Of a stretch of DNA of 64,000 nucleotides, positions 17,879 through 28,570 are shown one piece after another (the stretch's first letter is position 1; each line of letters opens with the position of its first letter). The DNA comes from Mycolicibacterium litorale (GTDB lineage Bacteria > Actinomycetota > Actinomycetes > Mycobacteriales > Mycobacteriaceae): assembly GCA_002007745.1 (NCBI GenBank), contig CP019882.1, positions 1,798,001-1,862,000 of the forward strand, written 5' to 3'. Position numbers and translations under genes: made by a program. The notes beneath the pieces were generated by a model. The model made no database searches. It was not told where the DNA came from and saw only the letters and a program-made list of their open reading frames with translations.

Positions 17879-19095
17879 GGTGGCGGCCCGGTCGGAGCGG
17901 GAGCGACGACCACTGCACCGGGAACAGCCGGGTCCGGAGCCACCGGCACCTGCGGGGAGGTCGGACCTCGGCCCACCACCCGCTCCTGCAGCCGCCACAA
18001 CGTGTACTTCAGCGAGCCCGCGAACTGGTTCCAGTTGTATCGGTGCGGTCCGTGGAACCCGGGATCACCGGGAAAGCCGATGTCGGGGATCGACCCCAGC
18101 ACCAGGCGGTCCAGGCTGCCGCTACCGGCGGCGGCGAATCCGGAGGTCATCTTGATCAGCGGGGGAAGCATTCGGTTCACCGGCAGCAAGCTGGTATCGG
18201 GGCTCACCGCAACGTCATTGAGGGCGCCGGCAATGGTGTTCAGATCGGCGATCATGCTGCGGCCACTGGTGTCGGTTCCCCCGAGCGAGGGGAACCGGGC
18301 CAGCAGCTGCGCGGTGTCACCGGCCTGCACGGCCAGGTCGGACAGCTCGGCTGCGTTGGCGGCCAGCGCATCGGTGCCGGGGCGGGCCGCGGCCATCAGA
18401 TCGGTGATGGTCTGTTCTTTGGCACCCAGTTCGCCGGCCAGCCGGGACATGTCGGTCATGGCGGTGGACATCTGCGCGGAGCGGGCGTTGAGGGTCCCGA
18501 GCAGTAGGTTCGACTTTCCGATCAGGTCGGCCAGCGCTTGGCCCCGGTCACCTGCTGCCCGGCCGAATCCGTTGATCATGGTGGTGAAGTTGCGCACCGC
18601 TCCGCCGTTGACCAGTACCGCCGCCGAGCTCAGCACCGACTCGACGGTCGCCGCCGACGCCGTCGAGTCCAGGCCGATCGTGTCGCCGTCGTGCAGCATC
18701 GCCGCGTCGGGCTGCGGCAGAGAAGGTGCTTTCACAGGTGGTTTCAAAGCCACGAACACATCGCCCAGAGGTGTGGCGGTGCGCAATTCGGCGGTGCTGC
18801 CCACCGGCAGCTGGACGCCCGCGTTGATCCGCAGCGTGGTCACCGCCGTGTAGTTGCGGGCAGCCATGGATTCGACCTGGCCCACATCGGCGCCGGCGAG
18901 CTTCACCTTGGCGTTGGCGGGGAGGTTGAGGGCGTTGCCGAACACCGCGGTCAGCCGATAGCCCGCCGCGGTCAGTCCAGGGGCCGGAAGCGGAAGGCTG
19001 GCGAGCCCGTCGGTGCCGCATCCCGAGCAGACCCCCGACACCAATGCGATCACAAGCACGGTCGCGACGGCCGGCCGGGTGCGGGAGCTTCTCAT
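17875..19095 (-). CDS. mceE: Mce family lipoprotein MceE
   Basis: A 406-residue Mce protein with a lipoprotein signal (VLVIALVSGVCSGCG, lipidated Cys near 26), as in LprK-type MceE proteins. The MCE domain lies at ~38-120 (GYRLTAVFGNALNLPANAKVKLAGADVGQV, split here by memory of the family). A helical segment follows, then a Pro/Val-rich C-terminus. ATG 19095 overlaps the mceD stop (ATGA), which fixes the start. The lipid anchor probably ties the Mce tube to the membrane. Confidence 0.94.
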   Translation of the reverse strand: MRSSRTRPAVATVLVIALVSGVCSGCGTDGLASLPLPAPGLTAAGYRLTAVFGNALNLPANAKVKLAGADVGQVESMAARNYTAVTTLRINAGVQLPVGSTAELRTATPLGDVFVALKPPVKAPSLPQPDAAMLHDGDTIGLDSTASAATVESVLSSAAVLVNGGAVRNFTTMINGFGRAAGDRGQALADLIGKSNLLLGTLNARSAQMSTAMTDMSRLAGELGAKEQTITDLMAAARPGTDALAANAAELSDLAVQAGDTAQLLARFPSLGGTDTSGRSMIADLNTIAGALNDVAVSPDTSLLPVNRMLPPLIKMTSGFAAAGSGSLDRLVLGSIPDIGFPGDPGFHGPHRYNWNQFAGSLKYTLWRLQERVVGRGPTSPQVPVAPDPAVPGAVVVAPAPTGPPP

Positions 19096-20216
19096 TTCTG
19101 ACCCATCGCCGCCATGCCGTCGAGGACGTAGGTCAGGCCGAAGTCGGGTCCGAAGTCCTGCAGGGTGCCGGTGCTGCACCCCAATTGCCGCAAGCCCATC
19201 AGGTTGCACACCTCTTTGGTCCACTGACTGTCGAAGACGATCTTGTCGACCAGGGCGTGCCCACGCACCGCACCGTTGGTCTGGTCGATGGTGTTGTAGA
19301 TGTTGTCGGCCACCATCGGTGCCAGATCGAGCAGCTCGGCCAGTTCGCGTTGGTTGTCGGTCGCCGTCTTGGCCAGGGTGTTGCCGTTGAGCACGGTCTG
19401 CTTGATGGTGTCGCGTTGCGCGTCAAGCACTTCGGCGGCCTGCTCGATCAACTGGTTGAGCCGTTTACCGGTGTTGCCGCTGCCGATGTCCTCGTCGTCG
19501 AGGATCTGGCTGGCCAGGTGCAGGGTCGAGGCGAACTCCCGCAGCTTGGCGTCGTTGGCCGCCGCCGCCTCGAACAGCGAGCTGAGGTTCCGGACGATCG
19601 TGGTGATCTGTTCGCGGGACTGGGCGCCCCCCTCGCTGCTGAGCCGCAGTGCCGTCGACAGTTCGCCGAGCGCGTGTTTGATCTGTGCGCCGTTGCCGTC
19701 GACGACGGCGGCGCTGCTGTCGATCACGTCGGCCAGTGGGCCGCCGCCGTCGCCGTCACCGCTGAGCGACTTGGTCACCCGGTCCAAAACGCTGAGTACC
19801 CGGCTGAATTCGACCGGCGTCTTGGTGCGTGTCAGACCGATGGTGTCGTGATTGGACAAGGTCGGCCCGCCCGTGTAGGGCGGAGTGAGTTCGATCTGGC
19901 GTTCGGTGAGGATCGAGGTGGACACGGTGACGGCCTGTGCATCGGCCGGCACCTTGACGTCACGGTCGACGCTGAACTCCACCTCCACGTAGCCGCCGCG
20001 CGGGGTGATCCTGGTGATCTTGCCCACCGGCATCCCCAGAACCGCCACCACGTTTCCCTCGTAAAGCCCCGAGGCGCTGTCGAATTGGGCCGTCACGGTG
20101 ATCGGCTCGGGTCTGGCGACCCAGTACCACCCCACGCTGATGGCGGAGATCGCCAGTGTCACCGCGACGACGACCGCCGCTATCCGGATTGCCCTCCGAG
20201 TCTTCCTCGCGGTCAC
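19092..20216 (-). CDS. mceD: Mce family protein MceD
   Basis: 374 residues. A basic cytosolic start (ARKTRRAIR) precedes one membrane helix (~10-32). The MCE domain with LYEGNVVAVLGMPVGKITRI is at ~45-120, followed by a coiled-coil-rich region (~150-310). The GTG start at 20216 overlaps the mceC stop (GTGA). The C-terminus is short, ending DGMAAMGQK. It is a subunit of the same putative lipid importer. Confidence 0.93.
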   Translation of the reverse strand: MTARKTRRAIRIAAVVVAVTLAISAISVGWYWVARPEPITVTAQFDSASGLYEGNVVAVLGMPVGKITRITPRGGYVEVEFSVDRDVKVPADAQAVTVSTSILTERQIELTPPYTGGPTLSNHDTIGLTRTKTPVEFSRVLSVLDRVTKSLSGDGDGGGPLADVIDSSAAVVDGNGAQIKHALGELSTALRLSSEGGAQSREQITTIVRNLSSLFEAAAANDAKLREFASTLHLASQILDDEDIGSGNTGKRLNQLIEQAAEVLDAQRDTIKQTVLNGNTLAKTATDNQRELAELLDLAPMVADNIYNTIDQTNGAVRGHALVDKIVFDSQWTKEVCNLMGLRQLGCSTGTLQDFGPDFGLTYVLDGMAAMGQK

Positions 20217-21259
20217 TGGCAGTCCTTGTAGTACGGGATCATCCCGAACTGCTGGGCGCGCCCGCTGATGGCGCACATCCAGGAGTCGACGAGGGCTCCG
20301 GCGGGCGCGGTGAAGTTGACGGCATTGCCGTCACCGGTCATGTTGGCGATCTGCCGCAGCATCACCGGGCTGACCTGCAGGATGTTGCGGAACAGATCGT
20401 CGTGCTGGGCGATCAGTCCGGTGAGCTCGCGGGTATCGCGCACCAGCGCGTCCACCTGCGGTCGGTCGTTGACGACGAGTTTGTTCAGGATGTCGACGAG
20501 GTTGGTCAGCGACTGCATCATCGCGTGGAATACCGCCCTGCGCGCGACGAATTGGCCGAGCAGATCCTGGCCCTGGTTGACCAGGGCGCCCAGATTGGCC
20601 TGCTGGCTGCGCAGGGTGTTGGTGACCTCTTCGGTGCTCGCGAGCAGTTGACCGATCTGGTCGCGCCGCGCAGCGATGATCGACGACAGCGCGTCGATGT
20701 TGGCCATCGCCTGCGGCACCACTGCGGGCATGTCCCGCAGCTGCTTGCCCAGTAGCGACAGCGACTGGGCGAACCTGTCGGAATCCACCTGCTCGAAAGT
20801 GGTTGTGGCGTCCTTCAATGCGGCCTGCAGGTCGTAGGGGACCTCGGTATGGGCGAGGTCGAAGGTGCGGTTGGGCAGCGTCGCGCTGCCGCCGGGTTCA
20901 AGCGCCAGGTAACGTGATCCGAGAATGGTGGCCACCTTGATGACGGCTCTGGAGTCCTCGCCCAGTGCGATGTCCTCCCGGATTTTCAACCCCGCCTCGA
21001 CGTGATCGCCGGCCAGCCTCATACTGCTGACTGTCCCGACCGGTATGCCCGCGATGGTGATCGGGTTGCCCACCCGGAGTGCGGCGGCCTGGAGGAATTC
21101 GGCGGTGTAATGGCGCAAGCCGATACCGACGGTGTGGACCACGACCAGGGCGCCGATCACCACCGCGACCACCGCGACGGCGATCAGCCCCAGCCATGTC
21201 GTGTGGTAGCTCTCCAGTGGGCGCCCACGCATCGCCCGCCACACCCTGAGATCAGCCAT
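20213..21259 (-). CDS. mceC: Mce family protein MceC (reads in frame from mceB in this sequence)
   Basis: 348 residues from ATG 21259 (MADLRVWRAMRGRPLES): a membrane helix at ~20-42, the MCE domain (LQAAALRVGNPITIAGIPVG, ~55-130) and a long helical region ending in a Cys-containing tail. In the given sequence mceB runs into mceC with no stop, as one 697-codon frame. An overlapping TGA in ATGGCTGA lies one frame away. Adding one C to the C4 run (minus strand; bases 21279-21282) would end mceB there and leave mceC separate, so a sequencing error is the simplest explanation of the fusion. Confidence 0.88.
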   Translation of the reverse strand: MADLRVWRAMRGRPLESYHTTWLGLIAVAVVAVVIGALVVVHTVGIGLRHYTAEFLQAAALRVGNPITIAGIPVGTVSSMRLAGDHVEAGLKIREDIALGEDSRAVIKVATILGSRYLALEPGGSATLPNRTFDLAHTEVPYDLQAALKDATTTFEQVDSDRFAQSLSLLGKQLRDMPAVVPQAMANIDALSSIIAARRDQIGQLLASTEEVTNTLRSQQANLGALVNQGQDLLGQFVARRAVFHAMMQSLTNLVDILNKLVVNDRPQVDALVRDTRELTGLIAQHDDLFRNILQVSPVMLRQIANMTGDGNAVNFTAPAGALVDSWMCAISGRAQQFGMIPYYKDCQ

Positions 21260-22306
21260 TGCCGGTGTTCCTGCATTTGGGGTGTGCTGGGCTTTACCGC
21301 CCGGGGTGGCGGCGTTCACGATGATCGGCACCACGTCGTTGAGGCCCGGGAAGAACCCGAGAAGGTTGGCGTCGCAGGCATATCCGTTGCCGTAGGCGCC
21401 CTGGTTGCCCATCCGGGTGATGCCCTTGAGCACCAGTGGAATGTTGTCGGCGAAGAACGCGACCTGGGGCTCGACGCTGAGCAGGTGCTGGACGGCGCCG
21501 GGCTGGCGCTGGATCATCTCGGTGAGCGACGGGTACACATCGGTTGCCGAGGCGGACAACCGGTCGGCCAACCGCGCCACCGAGCCGGTGGCGGCGACCA
21601 GTGCGGGGCGCCGTTGGTCGAGGGTGGCGACGGTGTCGCGGGTCGAGCTGATGATGCCGTCGAGGTTGGCGTTCTGCCGGGCGAGGCTGGTGACCACCGT
21701 GTTGAGGTTGGTGATCACAGCGCCGAGGGCCTGGTCTTTTCCGGCGAAAGTTTCGGTGAGGGCGGTGGTCTGGCTGATCAGGGTGGCCAGGGAGGTGGTG
21801 TCACCCTGCAGTGACTGGATGAGCGCCTTGGTGAGGTTGTCGGCGTCGCGTGGGCTCAATAGGCTGAACAGGGGTTCGTAGCCGTTGAGGAGCGCGGTGA
21901 CGTCGAAGGACGGTTCCGTGCGGTCCAGCCCGATGACACTTCCGGGAGCCAGCCGATCCACGCTGCCCTCGGTGCCCAGTGACAGCCCGAGGTAGCGCTG
22001 GCCGACGATGTTCTGGTAGGTCACCGAGGCCACGGTGTTGCCGTACAGCACCTGGTCGTCCTGGACGACGAAGGAGACCTTCGCCAATGTGCCGTCCAGG
22101 CTGATCTTTTCGACGCGGCCGACCCGGACGCCGGCCATCCGGACGTCGTCACCCTCCCGAAGCCCGTAGACATCGGTGAACACCGCCGAGTAGCCGGCCG
22201 TGCCGCCGGCGACATCGCGGCGGAGGCTCACGTACACCAGCCAGGTGACGGCCAGCGCCACGACCATGAACAGCGAGAGGCCGACCAGGGGAGCGCGAAA
22301 TCTCAT
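21252..22306 (-). CDS. mceB: Mce family protein MceB, apparent frameshift at its 3' end
   Basis: Begins MRFRAPLVGLSLFMVV with a membrane helix at ~6-27, then the MCE domain (VYGLREGDDVRMAGVRVGRV) and a helical region with the Mce-typical GNGYACDANLLGFFPGLN near the end. Its native end is obscured: with one extra C at 21279-21282 it would finish HTPKCRNTGNG and stop at 21252-21254, overlapping the mceC start as neighbours in this operon do. The length would then be about 350 residues, normal for MceB. Without the correction it is fused in frame to mceC. Confidence 0.87.
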
Positions 22307-23810
22307 CTCGGACCCCGGCCGGACTCGAAGGCGTCAGCGCCACCGTCGTTCCGCGGGCCACCGGGCCGAGCAGCAGTTCGGTGGCTGCCGTCGCGGGCTG
22401 ACCGGTGATGACGCTCAACATGTTTCGCTCCTGCTGGCTGCCGACCGGCCCGACGGTGCCGCCGAACGACGCAGGTGCCACCGATCCGGCCGCGTCATCG
22501 GGGTTGGCACTTCCCGGGACCGGGGTAGACGGCGGCAGCCACGACGGCAGGGGTGGGTTGGGGTCGACCAGGTTGGGCACCGGGTTGATCAGGGGTGGTC
22601 CGACGGCCACCAGATTGCCATCTGCCCCGACGATGGTTCCCGGTGGGGGAGCCAGATCCTTGGGCGGCTGATAGTTCTGCGGCAGAAGCACTTCGGGCAG
22701 GTCGGGCCGGACCGGAACCAGCGGTGCGGTGTAGCAGCTGGGGCCTTTGAGTTCGCCGTAGCGCGGGCAGTCTGCGCGGGTGTAGGAGTAGGAGGGGGTG
22801 AACGAGATGTTCACCCGCGCGTTGGCCATCGCGCGGTCGGGCATCCAGACCTCGTTCATGAACCGGGTGGCCAGGACGTCCATCTTGACGGCGGCGGGAA
22901 GAAGGGCCGAGGATTTCATCGCCAGCACACCGAGCACCGGGGTGAAGTCGGTGGTGATGCGGATCATCTGGTCGACGTGATTACTCAGCGCCTGGTGGCC
23001 GGTGCCCAGGGTGTGGTCGGCTCCGGACAGCAGGCTGGCCAGCTGCCCGCGCGTCTCGGCGAAGGTCTGCATCGGTTCGACGGCCTGGTGCACGGCGTCG
23101 AGCAGGTCGGGCGCCGTCGCGGCGAGCCCGTCGGTGGCGTCGATGAGTGCTGACAGCGTGGAAGGGCCGTCGTCGGTCGCAACGATCGAATTCAGTTGAT
23201 CCAGTAGGCGGTTCAGACTCTTGCCGGCTTGGACCAGCGCCACCCGGCGGTGGTCGGTCGCGGCGGCGAGCGCGGCCATGATCCCCACCGACTTGTCCTC
23301 CCGGCCGCGACCGGTCGCACTGAGTAGGTCTCGCAGCTTGCTGATGGTGGTTTGGAACAGCACCGTTGGCAGTTGGGTGTCCTCGCGGATGTGGGCACCA
23401 GCCTGGATCGCGGGGCCCTGGTCGCCGGTACTGGGCCCGACCAGCTGCACCGACGACACGGCGAAGACGTTGCTGGGCACCACCCGTGCGGTCGCCGTGG
23501 CCGGAATCGCCTTGGCGTAGTCGGGTTTGAGGTCGATGGTGACGTAATTCGGCCGGCCGTATGCCGCCGGCACGACGTTGTTCACCGTGCCGACGAGCAC
23601 GCCGTGATATTTGACGTCGGATTTCTCGGGCAGCCCGTCGCCGACGTTGACCAAGTCGGCCACCACCGTGACGTAGTCGTCGAGCCGCCCGGTCGACTTG
23701 TACAGCAGACCCGCGGTGACCAGGCTGGCCACCAGCAGCACCGCCAGTCCGCACCCGAGCAGCTGCCGGTCGGTCGGGCCTCGCCCGTCCAGCTCGAAGG
23801 AGTTGCCCAT
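22303..23810 (-). CDS. mceA: Mce family protein MceA, probable frameshift near its 3' end
   Basis: The first Mce subunit. It has a membrane helix at ~17-40, an MCE domain (VNVGDGLPEKSDVKYHGVLV, ~50-130), a helical region with the Cys-containing YTRADCPRYGELKGPSC, and a Pro-rich tail. As given, the frame overruns the mceB start by 155 bases. Elsewhere in this operon neighbours overlap by 4-8 bases or abut. A single missing base near 22345-22375 would let it end ESGRGPR with a TGA overlapping the mceB ATG (AGATGA). That end is annotated here. It starts at ATG 23810, directly after the yrbEB stop. Confidence 0.86.
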
Positions 23811-24674
23811 CTAGCCGCCGAACCTCGCACCGGAGTCGACCCCGTAGAGCGCCATTGTCAGCAGCATGTTCGCCATGATGATGACGGTGATGCTGGCCCG
23901 CATGCCGTGTCCGGCGGCCACGCCGACCCCTTCGGGTCCGCCGCTGGCGTAGAACCCGTAGTAGCACTGGATCGTCGAGGCGATCCACACGAAGACGATG
24001 GCTTTGAGCAGCGAGTAGATGATGTCCTGCCCGGCCAGCATCATCGAGAAGTAGTGCAGATAGGAACCGGTCGATCCGCCGCCGGACAGGCTCACCACCA
24101 CTTCGGTACTCAGGTAGCTGATCGCCAGGCACGCCGCGTACAGCGGCACGATCGCCACCACCGAGGCCACCAGCCGGGTGGTCACCAGGAACGGGATCGG
24201 CCGGATGGCAAGGGATTCCATGGCGTCGATCTCTTCGTTGATCCGCATCGAGCCCAGCTGGGCGGTGAAGCGGCAGCCGCCTTGGATCGCGAACGCCATC
24301 GAGGCCATCAGCGGGGCCAGTTCGCGGGTGTTGACCAATGAGGAGACGAAGCCGGTCGCCGGACCCAGGCCGAGCAGTTCGAGGAAGTTGTAGCCCTCGA
24401 TGCCGACCAGCGCTCCGACAGTGAGGCCGAGCACGATGGCCACGCCCGCGGTGCCGCCGCCGACGACCAGCGAGCCGTTGCCCCAGGTGATGTTCGACAG
24501 CAGGCGCAGGAACTCGGCGCGGTAGTGGCGCATGGCGATCGGCGCTGCGACCAGTGCCCGGACGAAGAAGACCAACATGTGGCCGACCCGGATGATCGGT
24601 CGGGTGCCCCAGCGGTACAGCGTGAGCACCCGGCCGGCAACGGGGGCCAACGGGACGTACGTCGAGATCGTCAT
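23811..24674 (-). CDS. yrbEB: YrbE/MlaE-type ABC permease subunit B of the mce operon
   Basis: 287 residues with five or six hydrophobic segments and the MlaE permease signature: ELAPLMASMAFAIQGGCRFT followed by QLGSMRINEEIDAMESL, with the E-x-DA-E loop thought to contact the ATPase. It pairs with yrbEA (stop/start 1 base apart). The shared ATPase (Mkl/MceG) is not in this window, as is usual for mycobacteria. The complex probably energises import of lipids or steroids by the Mce tube. Confidence 0.95.
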   Translation of the reverse strand: MTISTYVPLAPVAGRVLTLYRWGTRPIIRVGHMLVFFVRALVAAPIAMRHYRAEFLRLLSNITWGNGSLVVGGGTAGVAIVLGLTVGALVGIEGYNFLELLGLGPATGFVSSLVNTRELAPLMASMAFAIQGGCRFTAQLGSMRINEEIDAMESLAIRPIPFLVTTRLVASVVAIVPLYAACLAISYLSTEVVVSLSGGGSTGSYLHYFSMMLAGQDIIYSLLKAIVFVWIASTIQCYYGFYASGGPEGVGVAAGHGMRASITVIIMANMLLTMALYGVDSGARFGG

Positions 24675-24675
24675 G

Positions 24676-25545
24676 TCACAACCCCGTCCGGGGCGAGAGG
24701 ATGACGGCCAACTGGCTGATCCCGACGTTGACGATCATCAGCACCAGGATCGCCTCGACCACTGCGGCGTTCACCGAGTTCGCCACGCCGGTCGGGCCGC
24801 CCTTGGTGGACAGGCCCTTCTGAGCTGAGACCACCGTGACGATGGCGCCGAAGATCACCGCCTTCACCAGAGCCAGGATCAGGTCGGCCGGGGTCGCGAA
24901 GGAGGCGAAGGTCGCCACGAAGCTGCCCGGGGCGCCGTTCTGGAAGTAGACGTTGAACATGTAGCTGGCGAAGAATCCGACGAAGCACACGACTCCGGTC
25001 AGCGCGAAACTGATCATGATGGCGGCGGCGAAGCGGGGGACGACCAGCCGGCGGATGACCGAGATGCCCATCACCTCCATGGCGGCGGTCTCTTCCCGCA
25101 TGGTTCGCGACCCGAGGTCGGCGGTCATCGCCGACCCGACCGCCGAGGCCATCAGCAGTGCGGCCACCAGGGAGGCACCCTGCCGAACCACCGCAAGGCC
25201 GCTCGCCGCGCCGGCCAGGGACGTCGCGCCCACCTGCCCGGCCATCAGCGCGAATTGCACCGAGAGGGTGACGCTGATCGGCAACGCCACCAGGATCGTC
25301 GGCAGCACCGCGGTGCTGGCCATGAAGGCGCCCTGGCGGACGAACTCCTGCCACTGGAAGCGACCGGTGCACAGATCGACGAAGAAGTACGCGATGGTGC
25401 GCATGCCGAGGACGAACTGTTCGCCGACGGTGGCAAGGGCGGCCAGCGGGTGGCGTCTGACGTATCCGACGGCCCAGTCCTCGATTGCCTCGATCCCGTC
25501 GGGGTCGCGTTCGGCGACGGCTGCGGGCTCTCCTCTGGTGGTCAT
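24676..25545 (-). CDS. yrbEA: YrbE/MlaE-type ABC permease subunit A of the mce operon
   Basis: 289 residues from ATG 25545. The family core is SAVGSAMTADLGSRTMREE with TAAMEVMGISVIRRLVVPR, the MlaE loop. About five membrane helices follow a ~50-residue cytosolic N-terminus (EDWAVGYVRRHPLAAL). The start is uncertain: the frame is open upstream with ATG at 25620 (good GGAGG but too close) and GTG at 25650. The first gene of the mce operon; its promoter should lie in 25550-25750. The loop carries REE where YrbEB has NEE, normal for A versus B subunits. Confidence 0.92.
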   Translation of the reverse strand: MTTRGEPAAVAERDPDGIEAIEDWAVGYVRRHPLAALATVGEQFVLGMRTIAYFFVDLCTGRFQWQEFVRQGAFMASTAVLPTILVALPISVTLSVQFALMAGQVGATSLAGAASGLAVVRQGASLVAALLMASAVGSAMTADLGSRTMREETAAMEVMGISVIRRLVVPRFAAAIMISFALTGVVCFVGFFASYMFNVYFQNGAPGSFVATFASFATPADLILALVKAVIFGAIVTVVSAQKGLSTKGGPTGVANSVNAAVVEAILVLMIVNVGISQLAVILSPRTGL

Positions 25546-25747
25546 CGCGATGCGACCGACAGTGCCTCTAGCAAACCCATCCCAACGTTCATCCATTACC
25601 AGAATCGGGGGTGATGCCATGCCTCCAGCAAACAACGACTGGGTGGGCACCAGCGGAACAGTGAGCTGAGCTTACAGATTTGGTGGGCACCGTGACGGTC
25701 TTTTGCCGAAGGCGGATTCCGGTCCGGCCATCGACGCCCGGAAACGA

Positions 25748-25775
25748 CAGAAACCCTGCCGTGGCAGGGTTTCTG
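25748..25775 (-). terminator. Hairpin terminator of tRNA-Lys
   Basis: CAGAAACCCTGCC and GGCAGGGTTTCTG form a perfect 13-bp stem with a 2-base spacer, starting 6 bases past the tRNA 3' end. It lacks a long T run on the minus strand but ends in TTTCTG. It separates the tRNA from the mce operon promoter region. Confidence 0.75.
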
Positions 25776-25780
25776 TGTGG

Positions 25781-25853
<73 letters not shown>

Positions 25854-26030
25854 GAACCGCGTCAGCGACTTTAACAAACACCACACCCGAAGGTGAAATC
25901 CCGAGGTCGTCGGGGCTGACTTATGCGTTGGCTCGCATAGCTCGCTGCCCTTAGACTATTGCCAAGGATCCCCAGCATTCACACAGCAAGCACGGCAGAG
26001 GCAACGGCAGAGGCAAGGGTAGTGGGCATC

Positions 26031-27248
26031 ATGTGGCAGGTCGGCTCGGCACACCGGCGGTGGTCTGGCACCCGGCTGGCGGCACTGTTGCTCGTGCCGG
26101 CCATGCTCATCGGCCTCAGCGCCTGCGGCAGTGAGCCGGCCCCGGCCCCGGTGAAGGTCATCGCCGACAAGGGGACACCCTATGGCGACCTGCTGGTCCC
26201 GCAACTGACCGCCTCGGTCAAGGACGGCGCGGTCGACGTCGCCGTCGACAAGCCGGTCACGGTCACCGCCACCGGTGGTGTGCTCGGCGCGGTGACGGTG
26301 GTCAACCAGGCCGGCAAGCAGGTGGCCGGCCGGCTCAGCCCCGACGGGGTGACGTGGCAGACCAGCGAGCCGCTGGGCTACAACAAGCGCTACACCCTCA
26401 GCGCCCAGTCGCTGGGTCTGGGCGGTGTCACCACCGAGAAGATGACGTTCGAGACCCAGTCACCGGAAAACCTCACCATGCCGTACCTGCTTCCGGGGGA
26501 CGGCGAGGTCGTCGGTGTGGGCCAGCCGGTGGCGGTGCGCTTCGACGAGAACATCCCCAACCGGGCCGCCGCCGAGCGGGCCATCAAGGTGACCACCAAA
26601 CCGCCCGTCGAGGGGGCGTTCTACTGGCTGAACAACCGCGAGGTGCGCTGGCGCCCGCAGAACTACTGGAAGCCCGGCACCACGGTCGACGTGGCGGTGA
26701 ACACCTACGGCGTCGACCTGGGCGACGGCCTGTTCGGCCAGCAGAACCTGACGACCCACTTCACCATCGGTGACGAGGTGATCGCGACCGCCGACGACGA
26801 CACCAAGACGCTGACCGTCCGCCGCAACGGCGAGGTGATCAAGACCATGCCGATCTCGATGGGCAAGAACAGCACGCCCACCAACAACGGCGTCTACATC
26901 GTCGGTGACCGGCTCTCTCACATGGTCATGGACTCGTCGACCTACGGCGTCCCGTCCAACTCGCCCAACGGGTATCGCACCGAAGTCGACTGGGCCACCC
27001 AGATGTCCTACAGCGGCATCTACGTCCATTCCGCGCCGTGGTCGGTGGGTGCACAGGGCTATTCCAACGTCAGCCATGGCTGCCTGAACGCCAGCCCGAG
27101 CAACGCAAAATGGTTCTACGACAACACCAAACGCGGCGACATCGTGGAGGTGCACGGCACTGTCGGTTCGACACTGCCCGGCACCGACGGCCTGGGCGAC
27201 TGGAACATTCCGTGGTCGCAGTGGAAAGCGGGCAACGCCAACACCTAG
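26031..27248 (+). CDS. ldtB: L,D-transpeptidase (LdtMt2/LppS type)
   Basis: A 405-residue lipoprotein L,D-transpeptidase that makes 3-3 peptidoglycan cross-links outside the membrane. The N-terminal signal ends in a lipobox (IGLSAC-G). Two Ig-like domains follow (~40-235). The YkuD catalytic domain ends with [10 protein letters not shown], where Cys351 is the nucleophile and His349 the partner. A C-terminal WNIPWSQW extension is typical of LdtMt2. ATG 26031 is chosen because it begins [13 protein letters not shown] just ahead of the signal. The length matches Rv2518c (408 residues). Confidence 0.96.
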   Translation: MWQVGSAHRRWSGTRLAALLLVPAMLIGLSACGSEPAPAPVKVIADKGTPYGDLLVPQLTASVKDGAVDVAVDKPVTVTATGGVLGAVTVVNQAGKQVAGRLSPDGVTWQTSEPLGYNKRYTLSAQSLGLGGVTTEKMTFETQSPENLTMPYLLPGDGEVVGVGQPVAVRFDENIPNRAAAERAIKVTTKPPVEGAFYWLNNREVRWRPQNYWKPGTTVDVAVNTYGVDLGDGLFGQQNLTTHFTIGDEVIATADDDTKTLTVRRNGEVIKTMPISMGKNSTPTNNGVYIVGDRLSHMVMDSSTYGVPSNSPNGYRTEVDWATQMSYSGIYVHSAPWSVGAQGYSNVSHGCLNASPSNAKWFYDNTKRGDIVEVHGTVGSTLPGTDGLGDWNIPWSQWKAGNANT

Positions 27249-28570
27249 GCGGAGTGCCCGCGCGCTTGGAAACCCTGGACGAACGCGAGCACCCGCGGCG
27301 ACAACCGCGGTGGCGTCAAGCGGCCACCGGTGAACCCGGCAGCGGAGTGCAACGCACGCATACCGTCGCCGCCTCCGAAGCGGCAGATGAACTCCTTGAC
27401 CACCGAGACGTCCTCGGCCACGTCCGGGAACAGCAGCGGGTCCAGGAGTTCCTGCACCGCCTTCACCTTGGGCAACGTCGCCGTCAGCATCGTCACGATG
27501 CTGGTGTCCGCGGTGGCGCCGGCGAGTTCTGATCGTGCCGAAATCCGTCCCGCTCTCGGGCCCAGCCGGGAGAGGTGTTCGACGTTGAGGAACACATCAG
27601 CCCGGGCGCGTCCGTCCAGCCTGGCGGGGAAGTGGTACGTCACCGCGTCGATGTCACCGTGCTGGAGCGCGTCGCGCAATTCCTCGAGCCAGCCGTAGTC
27701 GCACGACGACCGGGTCAGATCGTTGAACAGCCGCCGGACGGTGTTGGCCTCCGCGCTGTCGACGCCGAACGTCCTGGCCGCGGCGGCGGTCGTCTGCTCG
27801 CGATGGATCCGCAGCGCGCTGGTCACCGACAACACCGCGGATCGGATTCTGCGTTTGCATTCGTCCATGGCATCCTCGTCGGACTGCAGCATCCGGTCCG
27901 CCTCCAGCTCGTGGACGATCGCCGCCAGGACGTCGGTGAGAGCGTCTGCGCCATCGCAGATGTGCTGCAACAGCTCCCTGTCCAGCATCCGGCGCAGGCG
28001 ATCGTAGGCCTCCCGATACCGCTTGTTGTCCGCCTCGCTCAGTGCGCACACCTTGTCGTAGACAAAGCCGGTGTCCAGGCTTCCGCGAGCGGGCGCGCCG
28101 GCGGGGGCGTGCTCGGCGCGCAACTCGTCACCAGACTCGTTGGCCGCCTGCATGCCGCTCAGGATGGACATGCAGCGCGCCCGGATCTCGTCGGCCGCCG
28201 GCGCCTCATGACCTAACCAGCGCTCGCAGTCACCGCGGATGCCGTCCAGGTTGGCGCCCAGTGCTGTACGCACCGTCGCGACCGTCATGCGGTCGGTGAC
28301 GTCAGGGGTGCGGTAGTAGTCGAGCGTCGCGACCGTCATGGCGTGGGCCAGGGCGCGAAGGCCCTCGAGTACCACCAGGACGGCGGGGCTGGTCATCGGC
28401 GGCGGATCCGCGGCGGCCGCACTCTGCCAGATCTCCCAGGCGTCCTCGCAGAAGCGGAACGGATCGTCGGCGTCGATCGCGTCCAGGGCGAAGGTGAAGG
28501 CATCGAGCCGGTCGGCCCATTTGCTCAGCTGTTCGGTGTTACCGCGGTGCACGAAATCCGGAATACCCAT
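27245..28570 (-). CDS. Unrecognised protein (~441 aa)
   Basis: A soluble-looking protein with no signal peptide or membrane segment and many predicted helices rich in Ala, Arg, Asp and Glu. Segments such as [20 protein letters not shown] and [20 protein letters not shown] suggest a helical bundle. I cannot assign a family. ATG 28570 follows GGAGGGGAG; GTG 28591 is an alternative. It lies downstream of, and slightly overlaps, the methyltransferase gene, so both may share the promoter with the candidate iron box. Its stop overlaps that of ldtB (CTAG). Confidence 0.7.
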   Translation of the reverse strand: MGIPDFVHRGNTEQLSKWADRLDAFTFALDAIDADDPFRFCEDAWEIWQSAAAADPPPMTSPAVLVVLEGLRALAHAMTVATLDYYRTPDVTDRMTVATVRTALGANLDGIRGDCERWLGHEAPAADEIRARCMSILSGMQAANESGDELRAEHAPAGAPARGSLDTGFVYDKVCALSEADNKRYREAYDRLRRMLDRELLQHICDGADALTDVLAAIVHELEADRMLQSDEDAMDECKRRIRSAVLSVTSALRIHREQTTAAAARTFGVDSAEANTVRRLFNDLTRSSCDYGWLEELRDALQHGDIDAVTYHFPARLDGRARADVFLNVEHLSRLGPRAGRISARSELAGATADTSIVTMLTATLPKVKAVQELLDPLLFPDVAEDVSVVKEFICRFGGGDGMRALHSAAGFTGGRLTPPRLSPRVLAFVQGFQARGHSA

